Below are positions 1 through 9,471 of a stretch of DNA of 60,543 nt, in pieces (the stretch's first letter is position 1; each line of letters starts with the position of its first letter). The notes beneath the pieces were generated by a model that saw only the letters and a list, made by a program, of their open reading frames with translations, did not search any database and was not told where the DNA came from. Where the stretch lies: contig NZ_MUZA01000035.1 in the NCBI RefSeq assembly GCF_021442385.1, positions 1-60,543 of the forward strand, written 5' to 3'. Both the position numbers and the translations under genes were made by a program. Source of the stretch: Micromonospora sp. MH99. Its GTDB lineage: Bacteria; Actinomycetota; Actinomycetes; Mycobacteriales; Micromonosporaceae.

Positions 1-1
1 T

Positions 2-2302
2 GCGCTGCCCGAGGGTGCCGCGACGGAAGGCGGCGATGCGCTGGCCGCGGGCGGCGCGACGGAAGGCGGCCGTCGTCCTGGCGAGCCGGTCGGCAGCGGC
101 CCGGCCGGGTCGGCGGAGGCCAGCGAGGACGCGCCGGCCGTCGGCGCACGGTGGCGGCTGGAGTTCGGGTTGCAGGCGGCCGACGAGCCGGGGCTGCACA
201 TCGACGCCGGGGAGGTCTGGCGGTCGCACACGCTCGACGGTCTCGCCGACTGTACGGCCAGCCCGCAGGAGACCCTGCTCGCGGAGCTGGGCCGCGCCAG
301 CCGGCTCTGGCCCGACCTGGACGCCGCGCTGCGCACCGCAGCGCCCGAGGCGATGGAGTTGGACGTCGAGGGCGCGCACCGGTTCCTCAGCGAGGGGGCC
401 CCGGTGCTGCACGCCGCCGGTTTCGGGGTGCTGCTGCCGTCGTGGTGGCGGCGTCCGTCGGCGCGGCTCGGCGCTCGGCTGCGCGCCCGCAGCCGGACCG
501 CGCCCGGCACGGTGGCCAGCACCGAGGCCGGAGTCGGTTTGGACGCGCTCGTCGACTACCGCTGGGAGGTCGCGCTCGGCGATCAGCCGCTGTCCGCCGA
601 CGAGCTGGCCGCGCTGGCGGAGCTGAAGACCCCGCTGGTACGGCTGCGTGGCCGGTGGGTGGAGCTGGACCCGGGTCGCCTCGCGGCCGGTCTGCGTCTG
701 CTGCGCTCGGCCGGCGAGCTGACCGTCGCCGACCTGTTGCGCCTCGGACTCGCCGACGGCGACGACACCGAGGCGCTGCCGGTGCTGGAGGTGACCGCCG
801 ACGGGGCGTTGGGCGACCTGCTCGCCGGTGCTGTCGAACGCCGGCTCACCCCGCTCGACCCGCCGCCGGGCTTTCAGGGGACCTTGCGGCCGTACCAGCG
901 GCGTGGACTGGCCTGGCTGGCGTTCCTGCGGTCGCTGGGCCTGGGCGGCGTGCTCGCCGACGACATGGGGCTGGGCAAGACCGTGCAGTTGCTGGCGCTG
1001 CTCGCCGGGGACCCGCCGGACGCCGGGCCGACCCTGCTCGTCTGTCCGATGTCGCTGGTCGGCAACTGGCAGCGGGAGGCCGCGAAGTTCACGCCCGGGC
1101 TGCGGGTGCACGTACACCATGGGGCGGAGCGGGCGCGGGGGGCGGAGTTCACGACTGCCGCGCACGACGCGGACCTGGTCCTCACCACCTACTCGGTGGC
1201 CGCGCGCGACGCCGTCGACCTGGCCGGCATCGACTGGCACCGGGTGGTGGTGGACGAGGCGCAGGCGATCAAGAACGCGTCGACCCGGCAGGCCGAGGCG
1301 GTCCGGGCGCTGCCGGCCCGGCAGCGGGTGGCGGTGACCGGTACGCCTGTGGAGAACCGGCTCGCCGACCTCTGGTCGATCATGCAGTTCGCCAATCCGG
1401 GGCTGCTCGGCCCGGCCGCGACGTTCCGCAAGCGGTTCGCCGAGCCGATCGAGCGGCACGGCGACGCCGAGGCCGCCGAGCGGCTGCGCCGGATCACCGG
1501 CCCGTTCGTGCTGCGCCGGCTCAAGACCGACTCGTCGATCATCTCGGACCTGCCGGAGAAGCTGGAGATGGAGGTGCTCTGCAACCTCACGGCCGAGCAG
1601 GCCGCCCTGTACCGGGTGGTGGTCGACGACATGCTGGCCCGGATCGAGACCAGCGACGGCATCGAGCGACGCGGGCTGGTGCTGGCCACCATGACCCGGC
1701 TCAAGCAGGTCTGCAACCACCCCGCCCAACTGCTGCGCGACGGCTCGGCGCTGGAGGGCCGCTCCGGAAAGCTGGCCCGGCTGACCGAGATCCTGGAGGA
1801 GGTGCTGGCGGCGGGGGAGCGGGCGCTGCTGTTCACCCAGTACGCGGAGTTCGGCGCGATGTTGCGCGGTCACCTGTCCGCGCGGTTCGGCCGGGAGGTG
1901 CTGTTCCTGCACGGTGGGCTCGGCAAGGCCGAACGGGACGCCCTGGTGCAGCGCTTCCAGTCGGCCGACGGGCCGCCGCTGTTCGTCCTGTCCCTCAAGG
2001 CCGGTGGCACCGGGCTCACCCTGACCGCCGCCAACCACGTGGTGCACGTGGACCGGTGGTGGAACCCGGCGGTCGAGGACCAGGCCACCGACCGGGCGTT
2101 CCGGATCGGGCAGCGCCGGCGGGTGCAGGTCCGCAAGTTCGTCTGCGCCGGCACCGTGGAGGAGAAGGTCGCCGCGATGATCGCCGACAAGCGCGCCCTC
2201 GCCGAGCGGGTGGTGGGCACCGGCGAGCAGTGGATCACCGAGCTGTCCACGGGTCAGCTGCGGGAGCTGTTCGCCCTGGAAGCCGGGGCGGTGGTGGAGT
2301 AG
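2..2302 (+). CDS. SNF2-family DEAD/DEAH-box helicase, 5' end outside window
   Basis: ATP-dependent DNA translocase of the SNF2/HelZ type. The frame is open from base 2, so the true start lies upstream. After an Ala/Gly-rich stretch comes the helicase-associated region (WRLEFGLQAADEPG). The two RecA-like lobes follow: Walker A DDMGLGKT near 960-983, DEAQ box near 1256, motif III VTGTPVENRLADLWS near 1335, and motif VI DQATDRAFRIGQRRRV near 2080. Its stop overlaps by one base the GTG of the SWIM zinc-finger gene, so the two are translationally coupled. This pairing is common in actinobacteria and suggests the partners act together on nucleic acid. Substrate unknown; family assignment firm. Confidence 0.95.
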   Translation, partial: ALPEGAATEGGDALAAGGATEGGRRPGEPVGSGPAGSAEASEDAPAVGARWRLEFGLQAADEPGLHIDAGEVWRSHTLDGLADCTASPQETLLAELGRASRLWPDLDAALRTAAPEAMELDVEGAHRFLSEGAPVLHAAGFGVLLPSWWRRPSARLGARLRARSRTAPGTVASTEAGVGLDALVDYRWEVALGDQPLSADELAALAELKTPLVRLRGRWVELDPGRLAAGLRLLRSAGELTVADLLRLGLADGDDTEALPVLEVTADGALGDLLAGAVERRLTPLDPPPGFQGTLRPYQRRGLAWLAFLRSLGLGGVLADDMGLGKTVQLLALLAGDPPDAGPTLLVCPMSLVGNWQREAAKFTPGLRVHVHHGAERARGAEFTTAAHDADLVLTTYSVAARDAVDLAGIDWHRVVVDEAQAIKNASTRQAEAVRALPARQRVAVTGTPVENRLADLWSIMQFANPGLLGPAATFRKRFAEPIERHGDAEAAERLRRITGPFVLRRLKTDSSIISDLPEKLEMEVLCNLTAEQAALYRVVVDDMLARIETSDGIERRGLVLATMTRLKQVCNHPAQLLRDGSALEGRSGKLARLTEILEEVLAAGERALLFTQYAEFGAMLRGHLSARFGREVLFLHGGLGKAERDALVQRFQSADGPPLFVLSLKAGGTGLTLTAANHVVHVDRWWNPAVEDQATDRAFRIGQRRRVQVRKFVCAGTVEEKVAAMIADKRALAERVVGTGEQWITELSTGQLRELFALEAGAVVE

Positions 2303-3216
2303 TGAGCACCGACCGGTTCGCCGACTACGGGCGACCGCGCAAGGTCGACGGCGGGCTGCGGGCGCGCAGCGCCAAGGGCGCGATCGGGCGGTCCTGGTGG
2401 TCCCGACGCTTCCTGGAGGTGCTGGAGTCGTTCGCTCTCGGCACCCGGCTGACCCGCGGCCGGTCGTACGCGCGGGCGGGCCAGGTGCTCCGGCTCGACA
2501 TCGCGCCGGGCCGGGTCACCGCCCAGGTGCAGGGTTCCCGGCCCCGGCCGTACGAGGTGTCCATCGCGCTGGCGGCGTTCCCGGCCGAACTCTGGACCCG
2601 GATCGAGGACGAGTTGGCCGGGCAGGCGTTCTTCAGCGCCCGCCTGCTCGCCGGGGACCTGCCCGACGAGCTGGAGGAGCTGTTCGTGGCGGCGGGCGCC
2701 CCGCTCTTCCCGGCCGCCGTCGACGAGCTGACCCAGCGCTGCAACTGCCCCGACTTCGCGGTGCCGTGCAAGCACCTCGCGGCCACGTTCTATCTGCTCG
2801 CCGAGGCGTTCGACGCGGACCCGTTCGAGCTGCTGCACTGGCGTGGTCGCTCGCGGGCGGACCTGCTCGACCGGTTGCGCGCCCGGCGGGCCGAGGCCAC
2901 CGGCACTGCGGTGTCGCCCGCGCCGACCGCCACCCGTGACAAGGACGGGTCCACATCGGACGAGGCTCCGTCCGTAGTGGACGCCCTGCCGCCGGTCGGT
3001 GCGGCCCGGGCGCTCGCCGGGCTGACGGTCACCCCCCTCGCGGAGGCGGCAGACCGCTTCTGGGCGTCGCCGGTGCCGCTGCCCGACCGGCCACCCCGGC
3101 TGGCTACCGGGCCGGATCTCCTGCTGCGCCAGCTCGGTCCGCCGGCCCCGGCCATCGGAGGGCCGGGCCTGCTGGAGCGGCTACGTCGCGCGTACCGGGC
3201 GTTCGGCCCGGGGTGA
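2302..3216 (+). CDS. SWIM zinc-finger domain protein
   Basis: 304-residue cytoplasmic protein with a SWIM zinc finger (CxCx7CxH, seen as CNCPDFAVPCKH) encoded near 2744-2780. SWIM domains bind zinc and contact DNA or protein partners. The GTG start shares its G with the TAG stop of the SNF2 helicase, so the two should be made together. A longer upstream extension of this frame is only a shadow of the helicase. The C-terminal third is Ala/Pro-rich with no recognised domain. It ends 4 bp from the convergent DUF3040 gene, leaving no room for a terminator. Confidence 0.9.
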   Translation: MSTDRFADYGRPRKVDGGLRARSAKGAIGRSWWSRRFLEVLESFALGTRLTRGRSYARAGQVLRLDIAPGRVTAQVQGSRPRPYEVSIALAAFPAELWTRIEDELAGQAFFSARLLAGDLPDELEELFVAAGAPLFPAAVDELTQRCNCPDFAVPCKHLAATFYLLAEAFDADPFELLHWRGRSRADLLDRLRARRAEATGTAVSPAPTATRDKDGSTSDEAPSVVDALPPVGAARALAGLTVTPLAEAADRFWASPVPLPDRPPRLATGPDLLLRQLGPPAPAIGGPGLLERLRRAYRAFGPG

Positions 3217-3220
3217 GCTG

Positions 3221-3478
3221 TCACGTCCAGCGGCGGCGGAACCGCCACATGATCGCCGCGTTGGCCACCAGCACCACCGCGCAGATCGCGCCGGCCAGCC
3301 GGCCGGCGAACACGGCCATCGCCGGGAGCGACGCCCACAGCACGATGGTCAACAACATCAGGTAGCGGCCCCTGCGGGCTCGGACCCGGTGGTCCAGCCG
3401 GGCGAAGAAGGCCGGGTCACTCTCCCGGAGCTGACGGGTGATCTGGTCGAACCTGCGCTGATCCTCTTTACTGAGCAT
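3221..3478 (-). CDS. DUF3040 small membrane protein
   Basis: 85 residues. The N-terminal half is charged and cytoplasmic (MLSKEDQRRFDQITRQLRESDP). It is followed by two hydrophobic helices at about residues 40-56 and 58-76 and a short basic tail (FRRRWT), the usual DUF3040 layout in actinobacteria. Function unknown. The ATG has a purine-rich ribosome site (GAGGGGAAGG) about 8 nt upstream. It is convergent with the SWIM gene and its promoter must lie in the 3479-3600 interval. Confidence 0.85.
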   Translation of the reverse strand: MLSKEDQRRFDQITRQLRESDPAFFARLDHRVRARRGRYLMLLTIVLWASLPAMAVFAGRLAGAICAVVLVANAAIMWRFRRRWT

Positions 3479-3569
3479 GGCGCTGCCTTCCCCTCACGCG
3501 TTCAGCGGTTCGGCGGCATACCCGCTGCGGCGGCGGCTCACGCTCGCCCGCTCCTCCTACTTTTCCCAG

Positions 3570-3586
3570 CGTGAGGACACCTCACG
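3570..3586. promoter_or_regulatory. Perfect dyad CGTGAGG-ACA-CCTCACG
   Basis: Seven-base perfect arms around a 3-base centre, in the 430-bp gap between DUF3040 and DUF1800 (3479-3908). The same GTGAGG/CCTCAC core returns in the dyad at 3744-3771. A pair of sites for one regulator is possible; a small hairpin is the alternative. No other gene is supported in this gap. Confidence 0.4.
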
Positions 3587-3743
3587 TCCGGCTTAGCCGA
3601 ACCTTAAGTTTGCCTGTGGTGGTGAACGGCGCGGAACGTGTCGCGTACGGCGGTGTGGTCCGATCCGTACCCGGCTGCCGCACGTCCGCCCTGCTGGGAA
3701 GGTCCGAGCCCGGCCCGGGTCGCCGGCCCGCCCCGAAGGCTGT

Positions 3744-3771
3744 GGTGAGGGCTGTCTTAAGTGCCCTCACC
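3744..3771. promoter_or_regulatory. Inverted repeat upstream of the DUF1800 promoter
   Basis: GGTGAGGGC (3744-3752) pairs with GCCCTCACC (3763-3771) around a 10-base loop containing CTTAAG. It lies 18 bp before the likely -35 box of the DUF1800 operon. It shares its core with the dyad at 3570-3586, so it may be a regulator site. It could also be an RNA hairpin ending upstream transcription. Confidence 0.4.
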
Positions 3772-3788
3772 GGCGTGTTGCGCTCACC

Positions 3789-3817
3789 TTGAAGGCACCT
3801 GAGCGCTTGGTTACCTT
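3789..3817 (+). promoter_or_regulatory. Promoter of the DUF1800-DUF1501-flavin operon
   Basis: TTGAAG (3789-3794) and TACCTT (3812-3817) are separated by 17 bp, a good match to a housekeeping-sigma promoter. Transcription would start near 3824, giving an untranslated leader of about 85 nt before the ATG at 3909. Confidence 0.6.
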
Positions 3818-3908
3818 GCCGTAGCAACCCCCTCAGGCAACAGTCGCCGCACCTGCCGCACCCGCTCGGTCGCAGCTTCCGGCGCTCATCAGAAATCGGG
3901 ATTGGTAC

Positions 3909-6035
3909 ATGGCCGACCAGAATGTGCCACCACGTCGACCGCGGGACGACCGCGGCTGGGACGGACGCCAGCACCACACCTCGGACAGCTACGGCGACCC
4001 CACCGCGTCCGCGTCGTACGGATACGACTCGCCCCACCCCTACCAGGGCGGCTACCCGGCGCAGGGCGACCCGCGCGAGCAGTACGGCGACGGGTACGCG
4101 CACGCCGGACAACCCGCCCCCGCCCCGCGTGGGCCGCAGTGGGTCGGCCCGGAGGGTCTGGGCCGTCCGGCCCCGGCGCGTCCGGCCGGCGCCGGACTGC
4201 CCACCCTGGACGATGACGACGAGCCGGGCCGCAAGGTCGGCCGGCGCAAGGCCATTGTCGCGATCGGTGGCACCGCCGCCGTCGTGGCCGGTGGCGCGGC
4301 GCTCGCCATGACTCCGCAATTCCGCAGCCTCTTCGGTGACGAGGCGGCTGCGGACGCGACGGGCAGCACGGTGACCGACGGGACCGCGGCGCGGCCCAGC
4401 GGCCAGCAGCCCAGCACGGTGCGTACCTACACCGAGCAGAACGAGAGCTACATGGGCTCCCGGGCCGGCGAGGCGCTGAAGAAGAACGCGCCGACCGGCG
4501 GCCGGACCTTCTCCGGCCCGGCGGCTGCCGCCGCGGAGACCAAGGTGACCGTCAAGACGGTGCTCGCCAAGGACCCGATCCTGCACCTGGCCCGGCGGGC
4601 CACCTTCGGCGCGACGCCCGCCGTGGTCGCCGACATCAAGCGCCAGGGCATCGACGCGTGGATCCGCGGGCAGCTCGACCCGGACAAGATCGAGCCGAGC
4701 AAGGCCGAGCTGAAGCTCGCCGAGCTGCCCACCCAGACGCTCTCCGTCCAGCAGTTGCGCGACCAGCGCGACAAGCTCAACGACCAGGGCGCCCAGCCGG
4801 AGCGCGAGGTCGTCGACGCCACCCTGGCCCGGCAGATCTGGTCGAAGCGCCAGCTGTTCGAGGTGATGGTCGACTTCTGGAACGACTTCCTGCACGTCGC
4901 CGCCGACTTCGACGGCGGCGAGGTGTACCGCACGTCGTTCGACAAGGACGTGGTGCGCAAGCACGCGCTGGGCAGCTACCCCGAGATGCTGGTCGCGGCG
5001 AACAAGCACCCCGCGCTGCTGATCTACCTGAACCAGAAGGACTCCCGCAAGGACGCGATCAACGAGAACCTCGCCCGGGAGAACCTGGAGCTGTACTCGG
5101 TAGGCGTCGACGGTGGCTACACCGAGAAGGACGTTCGCCAGGCCGCCATGCTGCAGACCGGCCGTGGCGTCGACGACAAGGGCCAGTACGTCCTGCGCGT
5201 CAACCAGCACTACATGGGCAAGGTGAAGGTCCTCGGCTTCACCCACGCCAACACGTTCAGCATCAAGGACGTCAACAACCCGACGGCCAAGGAGATCGCC
5301 GCCGTGGACGCGGCGATCGACAAGTACATCACCTACATCGCGCTGCACCCCTCGACCGCGAAGTACGTGGCGCAGAGCCTCGCGACCCGGTTCGTCTCGG
5401 ACACCCCGCCGAAGTCCCTCGTGGACCGGCTGGCCAAGTCGTACACCAGCAACAACGGCATGATCAAGCCGGTGCTGATGACGCTGTTCAGCTCGTCGGA
5501 GTTCTGGGCGGCGGTGGGTCAGAAGGTGCGCCGGCCGATGGAGTACCTGGTCGGCACGTACCGCGCCCTGGGTGTCTCGCCGGAGGCGTCGGCGAAGAAC
5601 GACAACGGCGACAACAAGCGCACCCCGTTCGCCCGGGGCCTGCGGCAGATCCACGACAAGCTGCGCGAGCTGGGTCAGTACCCGATGGGCCAGCCCACCC
5701 CGGACGGCTACCCCGACGTCTACGTCGCGTGGACCTCGGCCGGCACGATGGTCAACGGCTGGAACGAGGCCGGCGAGATCGTGGCGGGCTACCGCACCGT
5801 CTTCACGTACACGGCGCCGGAGAAGCTGGTCGCCAAGCCGCCGGCCACCGCCGGGGCGTACGTGGACGCGCTCTCGATGCGACTGGTCAACCAGAAGCTG
5901 AGCACCCGGGAGAAGAACCTGATCCTCGGCGTGGCCGGCGTGCCGGCGACCGCCAAGGTCGATGCCACGTTCAACGGGGCCATCACCGCCGTCGCGCGGG
6001 CGATCCTCGCGTCCCCCCAGCACCACCTCCGGTGA
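3909..6035 (+). CDS. DUF1800 family protein with N-terminal membrane anchor
   Basis: 708 residues. Residues 1-105 are a Tyr/Gly/Pro-rich, probably disordered cytoplasmic tail. GRRKAIVAIGG starts a hydrophobic segment at about 111-134, either a signal anchor or a Tat-like signal. The DUF1800 domain fills the rest, from about residue 210 (LHLARRATFGAT) on, with the family-typical DFWNDFLHV and NENLARENLELYSVGVDGGYTE segments. DUF1800 and DUF1501 genes are adjacent in many bacteria, and their biochemical role is not established. First gene of a five-gene run reaching 10242. The spacing to DUF1501 is 8 bp. The ribosome site is weak. Confidence 0.9.
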   Translation: MADQNVPPRRPRDDRGWDGRQHHTSDSYGDPTASASYGYDSPHPYQGGYPAQGDPREQYGDGYAHAGQPAPAPRGPQWVGPEGLGRPAPARPAGAGLPTLDDDDEPGRKVGRRKAIVAIGGTAAVVAGGAALAMTPQFRSLFGDEAAADATGSTVTDGTAARPSGQQPSTVRTYTEQNESYMGSRAGEALKKNAPTGGRTFSGPAAAAAETKVTVKTVLAKDPILHLARRATFGATPAVVADIKRQGIDAWIRGQLDPDKIEPSKAELKLAELPTQTLSVQQLRDQRDKLNDQGAQPEREVVDATLARQIWSKRQLFEVMVDFWNDFLHVAADFDGGEVYRTSFDKDVVRKHALGSYPEMLVAANKHPALLIYLNQKDSRKDAINENLARENLELYSVGVDGGYTEKDVRQAAMLQTGRGVDDKGQYVLRVNQHYMGKVKVLGFTHANTFSIKDVNNPTAKEIAAVDAAIDKYITYIALHPSTAKYVAQSLATRFVSDTPPKSLVDRLAKSYTSNNGMIKPVLMTLFSSSEFWAAVGQKVRRPMEYLVGTYRALGVSPEASAKNDNGDNKRTPFARGLRQIHDKLRELGQYPMGQPTPDGYPDVYVAWTSAGTMVNGWNEAGEIVAGYRTVFTYTAPEKLVAKPPATAGAYVDALSMRLVNQKLSTREKNLILGVAGVPATAKVDATFNGAITAVARAILASPQHHLR

Positions 6036-6043
6036 GGCACCCG

Positions 6044-7426
6044 ATGGAGAAGACTGTGTACAACTCTTTCCCCCTGCACCCCGAATGCCCCGACCTGGGG
6101 CGGCTGGCCGACAACCCGGCCGAGGCGCTGCTGCGCGCGGAGGCCGACCTGGTCGCCGCCGAGAACGCGGCCGAGGCCGACCGCTACCGCACGCTTGAGG
6201 ACCTGGAGGAGGCCCAGCAGGACGGCCGCGGCGTCACCCGGCGGACGTTCGTCGCCGGTGCGGCGGCGACCGCCACCGCCCTGGCCACCGCCCAGTTCGT
6301 CACCACCTCGGCGTCGTTCGCGGCGACCAAGACCGGCACCCTGATCCACGTCTTCCTCTACGGCGGGCTGGACGGGCTGAGCCTTGTCGCGCCGGACAAC
6401 GACCCGGTGCTCGCCAAGGGTCGCCCCGAGCTGTTGCTCGGCAACGACTCGCTGGCCCTGTCCCGTGGCTTCAAGCTGACCAGCGCGTTCAAGCCGCTGG
6501 AGCAGTACCTCAAGGCCGGTCAGCTCGGCTTCATCCCGGCGGTCTCCGACGAGCGGCTGTCCCGCAGCCACTTCCAGGCCGCGGACGCCTGCAACCTGGG
6601 CGGCCTGCCCAACGAGACCGGCGGCCGGGGCTGGCTGGACGGACTGGTCGACAACCTCGGCAAGGGCACCGCGTTCCGCAGCGTCGGCATCGGCAGCACG
6701 CTGCCCCGCTCGCTGGTCGGCAACAACGGCGCGCTCTCGCTGAACAACGTCGGCTCGCTGCGGCTCAACGGCGACGACAAGTTCCGGGCCGCCACCGAGA
6801 AGGCCATCAAGGGGCTCTTCACCGGGATCAACCACCCGGTCGAGGAGGCCGTGCAGGAGGGCATGGGCGCGCTGGCCACGGCGCAGAAGCTCGCCGCCAA
6901 GCCGTACCAGCCCGCCGCGGGCGTCAAGTACGAGGGCGTCGGCAACGCGTTCCAGCAGCTCGCCCAGTTGATCAAGGGCGGCGCCAACGTCCGGGTCGCC
7001 ACCGTCGGCATGGGCGGCTACGACACCCACGAGAACCAGGGCACCCAGGCGGGCGGTCAGCTGCACCGCCGGCTGGGCGAGCTGGCCAGCGCGATGGCCG
7101 CCTTCTTCACCGACCTCGGCCCGCAGGCCGCCGACGTGACGATCATGGTGTCCAGCGAGTTCGGCCGCCGGGTCGGCTCCAACAAGGGCGGCACGGACCA
7201 CGGCCACGGAGGCGTGATCACCGTGCTCTCCGGCAAGAAGCTGGCCGGCTCGCTGCTGGGCACCTGGAACGGCCTGGACAAGCTGGACTCCGGCGACGTG
7301 CCGGAATACAACAACATGTTCAACGTGTACGGCTCCCTGGCGCAGGGCCGCTTCGGGCTCACCAACGCCGAGGTGCAGAAGGTGTTCCCCCGCATGAAGT
7401 ACGCACCGATGAAGTTGTACGCGTGA
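6044..7426 (+). CDS. DUF1501 family protein with internal Tat signal
   Basis: 460 residues. A 63-residue charged N-terminus precedes a twin-arginine motif (RRTFVAG, residues 66-72) and an Ala-rich hydrophobic stretch ending near SFA (residue 93), so folded export by Tat is likely. The mature part has the DUF1501 signature (FLYGGLDGLSLV near the start, then RSHFQAAD and SSEFGRRVGSNKGGTDHGHGG near the end), a sulfatase/phosphatase-like fold family. The His/Asp-rich GTDHGHGG resembles a metal site. ATG at 6044 is 8 bp after DUF1800. The stop overlaps the GTG of the reductase by 4 bp. Substrate unknown. Confidence 0.9.
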   Translation: MEKTVYNSFPLHPECPDLGRLADNPAEALLRAEADLVAAENAAEADRYRTLEDLEEAQQDGRGVTRRTFVAGAAATATALATAQFVTTSASFAATKTGTLIHVFLYGGLDGLSLVAPDNDPVLAKGRPELLLGNDSLALSRGFKLTSAFKPLEQYLKAGQLGFIPAVSDERLSRSHFQAADACNLGGLPNETGGRGWLDGLVDNLGKGTAFRSVGIGSTLPRSLVGNNGALSLNNVGSLRLNGDDKFRAATEKAIKGLFTGINHPVEEAVQEGMGALATAQKLAAKPYQPAAGVKYEGVGNAFQQLAQLIKGGANVRVATVGMGGYDTHENQGTQAGGQLHRRLGELASAMAAFFTDLGPQAADVTIMVSSEFGRRVGSNKGGTDHGHGGVITVLSGKKLAGSLLGTWNGLDKLDSGDVPEYNNMFNVYGSLAQGRFGLTNAEVQKVFPRMKYAPMKLYA

Positions 7427-8844
7427 CGCATTCGCACACCCACGCCGCCGGCCGCCGCACCGGGACGACCTCGTCCCGGCACGGCGGCCGGTCGGCTGCG
7501 CCCGTACCCCCGCAGATCCCGGCGCGGCGCGGACCCGGCGGCCGGCGGCTGCTGGCCGCGCTGCTCCTGGTCGGGCTGCTCGCCAGCGTGCTGCCCTGGT
7601 GGCTGGGCACTCCCGCCGGCTCGCTGCGGACCACCGCGGCCACCGTCACCGCCGCCGGCCGGATCACCGGCCTGATCGCCGGCTACCTGCTCCTCGTGCA
7701 GGTGCTCATGATGAGCCGGCTGTCGGTGCTGGAGCGGTGGATCGGCGGCGAGCAGCTCGCCCGCTGGCACCGCGACATCGGCGCGACGCTGCTGGTAGCC
7801 GTGCTGTCGCACCTGTCGCTGATCCTCGTCGGGTACGCCGACCTGCGGAACCAGTCGGTCCTGGCCGAGGTGGGCACGCTGCTGGGCGACTACGAGGACA
7901 TGCTCTCGGCCTTCGTCGCCACCGGCATCATGCTCGTGGTCGGCTTCAGCAGCGTCCGGGCGATCCGTCGGGCGCTGCCCTACGAGGTGTGGCACCTGCT
8001 GCACCGGTCGAGTTATCTGGTGCTGCTGCTCGGTTACGGGCACCAGTTCACCCACGGCGCGCAGCTCTACAAGCCGGGACCGGTGCGGACCGGCTGGATC
8101 GCGCTCTACCTGCTGGTGGTCGCCGCCCTGCTCTGGGGCCGGGTGATCGCGCCACTGGCGTTCAACCTGCGCTACCGGCTGCGGGTCGCCGACGTGGTCG
8201 CGGAGAGCCCGGACACCATCTCCATCTACCTCACCGGGGAGCGGCTGGGCCGCCTGGAGATGCTCGGCGGGCAGTACTTCCGCTGGCGCTTCCTCACCCC
8301 CGGCTGCTGGTGGCAGTCGCACCCCTTCTCCGTCTCGGCCGCCGCCAACGGCCGCTGGCTGCGACTCACCGTCAAGGTCGTCGGCCGGCACACCGCCGAC
8401 CTGCGCGACCTGGAACCGGGGACCCGGGTGTGGGCGCACGGCCCGTCGGGCACCTTCACCGCCGCGCACCGGGTGCGCGAGCGGGCGCTGCTGATCGCCG
8501 GTGGCAGCGGCATCACGCCCATCCGGGCCATGCTGGAGGAGCTACCGCCGGGCGCCGCCCTGATCTACCGGGCCCGTACGCCTGCCGACGTGCTGCTCAG
8601 CCGGGAGCTGGACTGGCTGGCCCAGGAACGCGACACGTCGATCTGGTACGTCATCGGCTCCCGCGACGACCCCGGCCCCCGCCAGCTGATGAGCCCGGAC
8701 GGGCTGCGCCAACTGGTGCCCGACGTGGCCCGGCGCGACGTCTATCTCTGTGGGCCTCCCGGGCTGGTCGAGCAGTCGGTGCGCGCGCTGCGCCGCGCCG
8801 GCGTGCCCCGCCGGCAGATCCACCTGGCCACCTTCGAGCTGTAG
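7423..8844 (+). CDS. Ferric-reductase-like transmembrane flavocytochrome
   Basis: 473 residues. A basic N-terminus is followed by about six membrane helices (residues 43-245). Histidines suited to ligating two hemes are present (RWHRDIG, LSHLSL, WHLLHR, GYGHQF). An FAD domain follows (HPFSVS near 8311), then an NAD(P)-binding domain (IAGGSGITPIRAM, VYLCGPPGLVE). Family members carry electrons from cytosolic NAD(P)H across the membrane. Its neighbours are an exported FMN-binding protein and ApbE, so the likely acceptor is the covalent FMN outside rather than, or as well as, iron. The GTG start sits in a 4-bp overlap with DUF1501. Confidence 0.9.
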   Translation: MTHSHTHAAGRRTGTTSSRHGGRSAAPVPPQIPARRGPGGRRLLAALLLVGLLASVLPWWLGTPAGSLRTTAATVTAAGRITGLIAGYLLLVQVLMMSRLSVLERWIGGEQLARWHRDIGATLLVAVLSHLSLILVGYADLRNQSVLAEVGTLLGDYEDMLSAFVATGIMLVVGFSSVRAIRRALPYEVWHLLHRSSYLVLLLGYGHQFTHGAQLYKPGPVRTGWIALYLLVVAALLWGRVIAPLAFNLRYRLRVADVVAESPDTISIYLTGERLGRLEMLGGQYFRWRFLTPGCWWQSHPFSVSAAANGRWLRLTVKVVGRHTADLRDLEPGTRVWAHGPSGTFTAAHRVRERALLIAGGSGITPIRAMLEELPPGAALIYRARTPADVLLSRELDWLAQERDTSIWYVIGSRDDPGPRQLMSPDGLRQLVPDVARRDVYLCGPPGLVEQSVRALRRAGVPRRQIHLATFEL

Positions 8845-8855
8845 GAAGGCATCGC

Positions 8856-9470
8856 ATGCGTCGCGCGTTGTTCGCGATCACCGGACTGGCTGCCAGCACG
8901 ACCGCTCTGGTGGTGCTCAAGGGCTCGCCCGGCGCCACCCAGGTCGCCCAGAACCTGCCGACCGCGCAGCCGGTCAACCCCTCCGGGCCGGGCGTCGACC
9001 CGAGCGCCGACCCGGCCGCTCCCGCCGCCGACCCGACGGGCGCGGCTCCGAAGCCGTCTGGGACCGCCGACGCGCCCACGTCGCCCAAGCCCACCAAGAG
9101 CAGCACCACCCGGCCGTCGGGCACGAAGACCACCGCGAAGGCCCCGACCGCGCCGAAGACCACCACCAAGGCGCCCCAGTCGACCACCCGCCGGGTCACC
9201 GGGCCGACTGTGGACACGGCCGAGGACTACGGGTACGTGCAGGTGCAGATCGTGGTCTCCGGCAACAAGATCATCGACGCGGTGACGTTGTCGTTGCCCA
9301 GTGGCGGCGAGTCCGACATCCACAGCGGCGACGTAAGGAACAAGTACAACGGCACCGGTGGAGAGGTGGTGCAGAAGCAGAGCGCCAACCTGAACACCGT
9401 CTCCGGCGCCACCGCCACCAGCAACGCGTACAAGCAGTCGCTGCGGGCCGCGATCGAGCAGGCGTTCTGA
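8856..9470 (+). CDS. Exported FMN-binding domain protein
   Basis: 204 residues. A signal peptide or anchor (MRRALFAITGLAASTTALVVL) leads into about 80 residues of Pro/Ala/Thr/Lys-rich linker. The FMN-binding domain fills the last 90 residues. SGAT at residues 183-186 is the family's flavinylation motif, where ApbE attaches FMN to the threonine through a phosphoester. The linker could span peptidoglycan. It lies between the membrane reductase (11 bp upstream) and apbE (1 bp downstream), so it is probably the extracytoplasmic electron acceptor of the operon. Confidence 0.9.
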   Translation: MRRALFAITGLAASTTALVVLKGSPGATQVAQNLPTAQPVNPSGPGVDPSADPAAPAADPTGAAPKPSGTADAPTSPKPTKSSTTRPSGTKTTAKAPTAPKTTTKAPQSTTRRVTGPTVDTAEDYGYVQVQIVVSGNKIIDAVTLSLPSGGESDIHSGDVRNKYNGTGGEVVQKQSANLNTVSGATATSNAYKQSLRAAIEQAF

Positions 9471-9471
9471 C

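Noticed and set aside
3582..6026. Very long minus-strand reading frame of about 814 codons opposite DUF1800.
   Set aside because: It mirrors the codon periodicity of the plus-strand gene, is full of Arg/Val/Gly without domains, and has no ribosome site.
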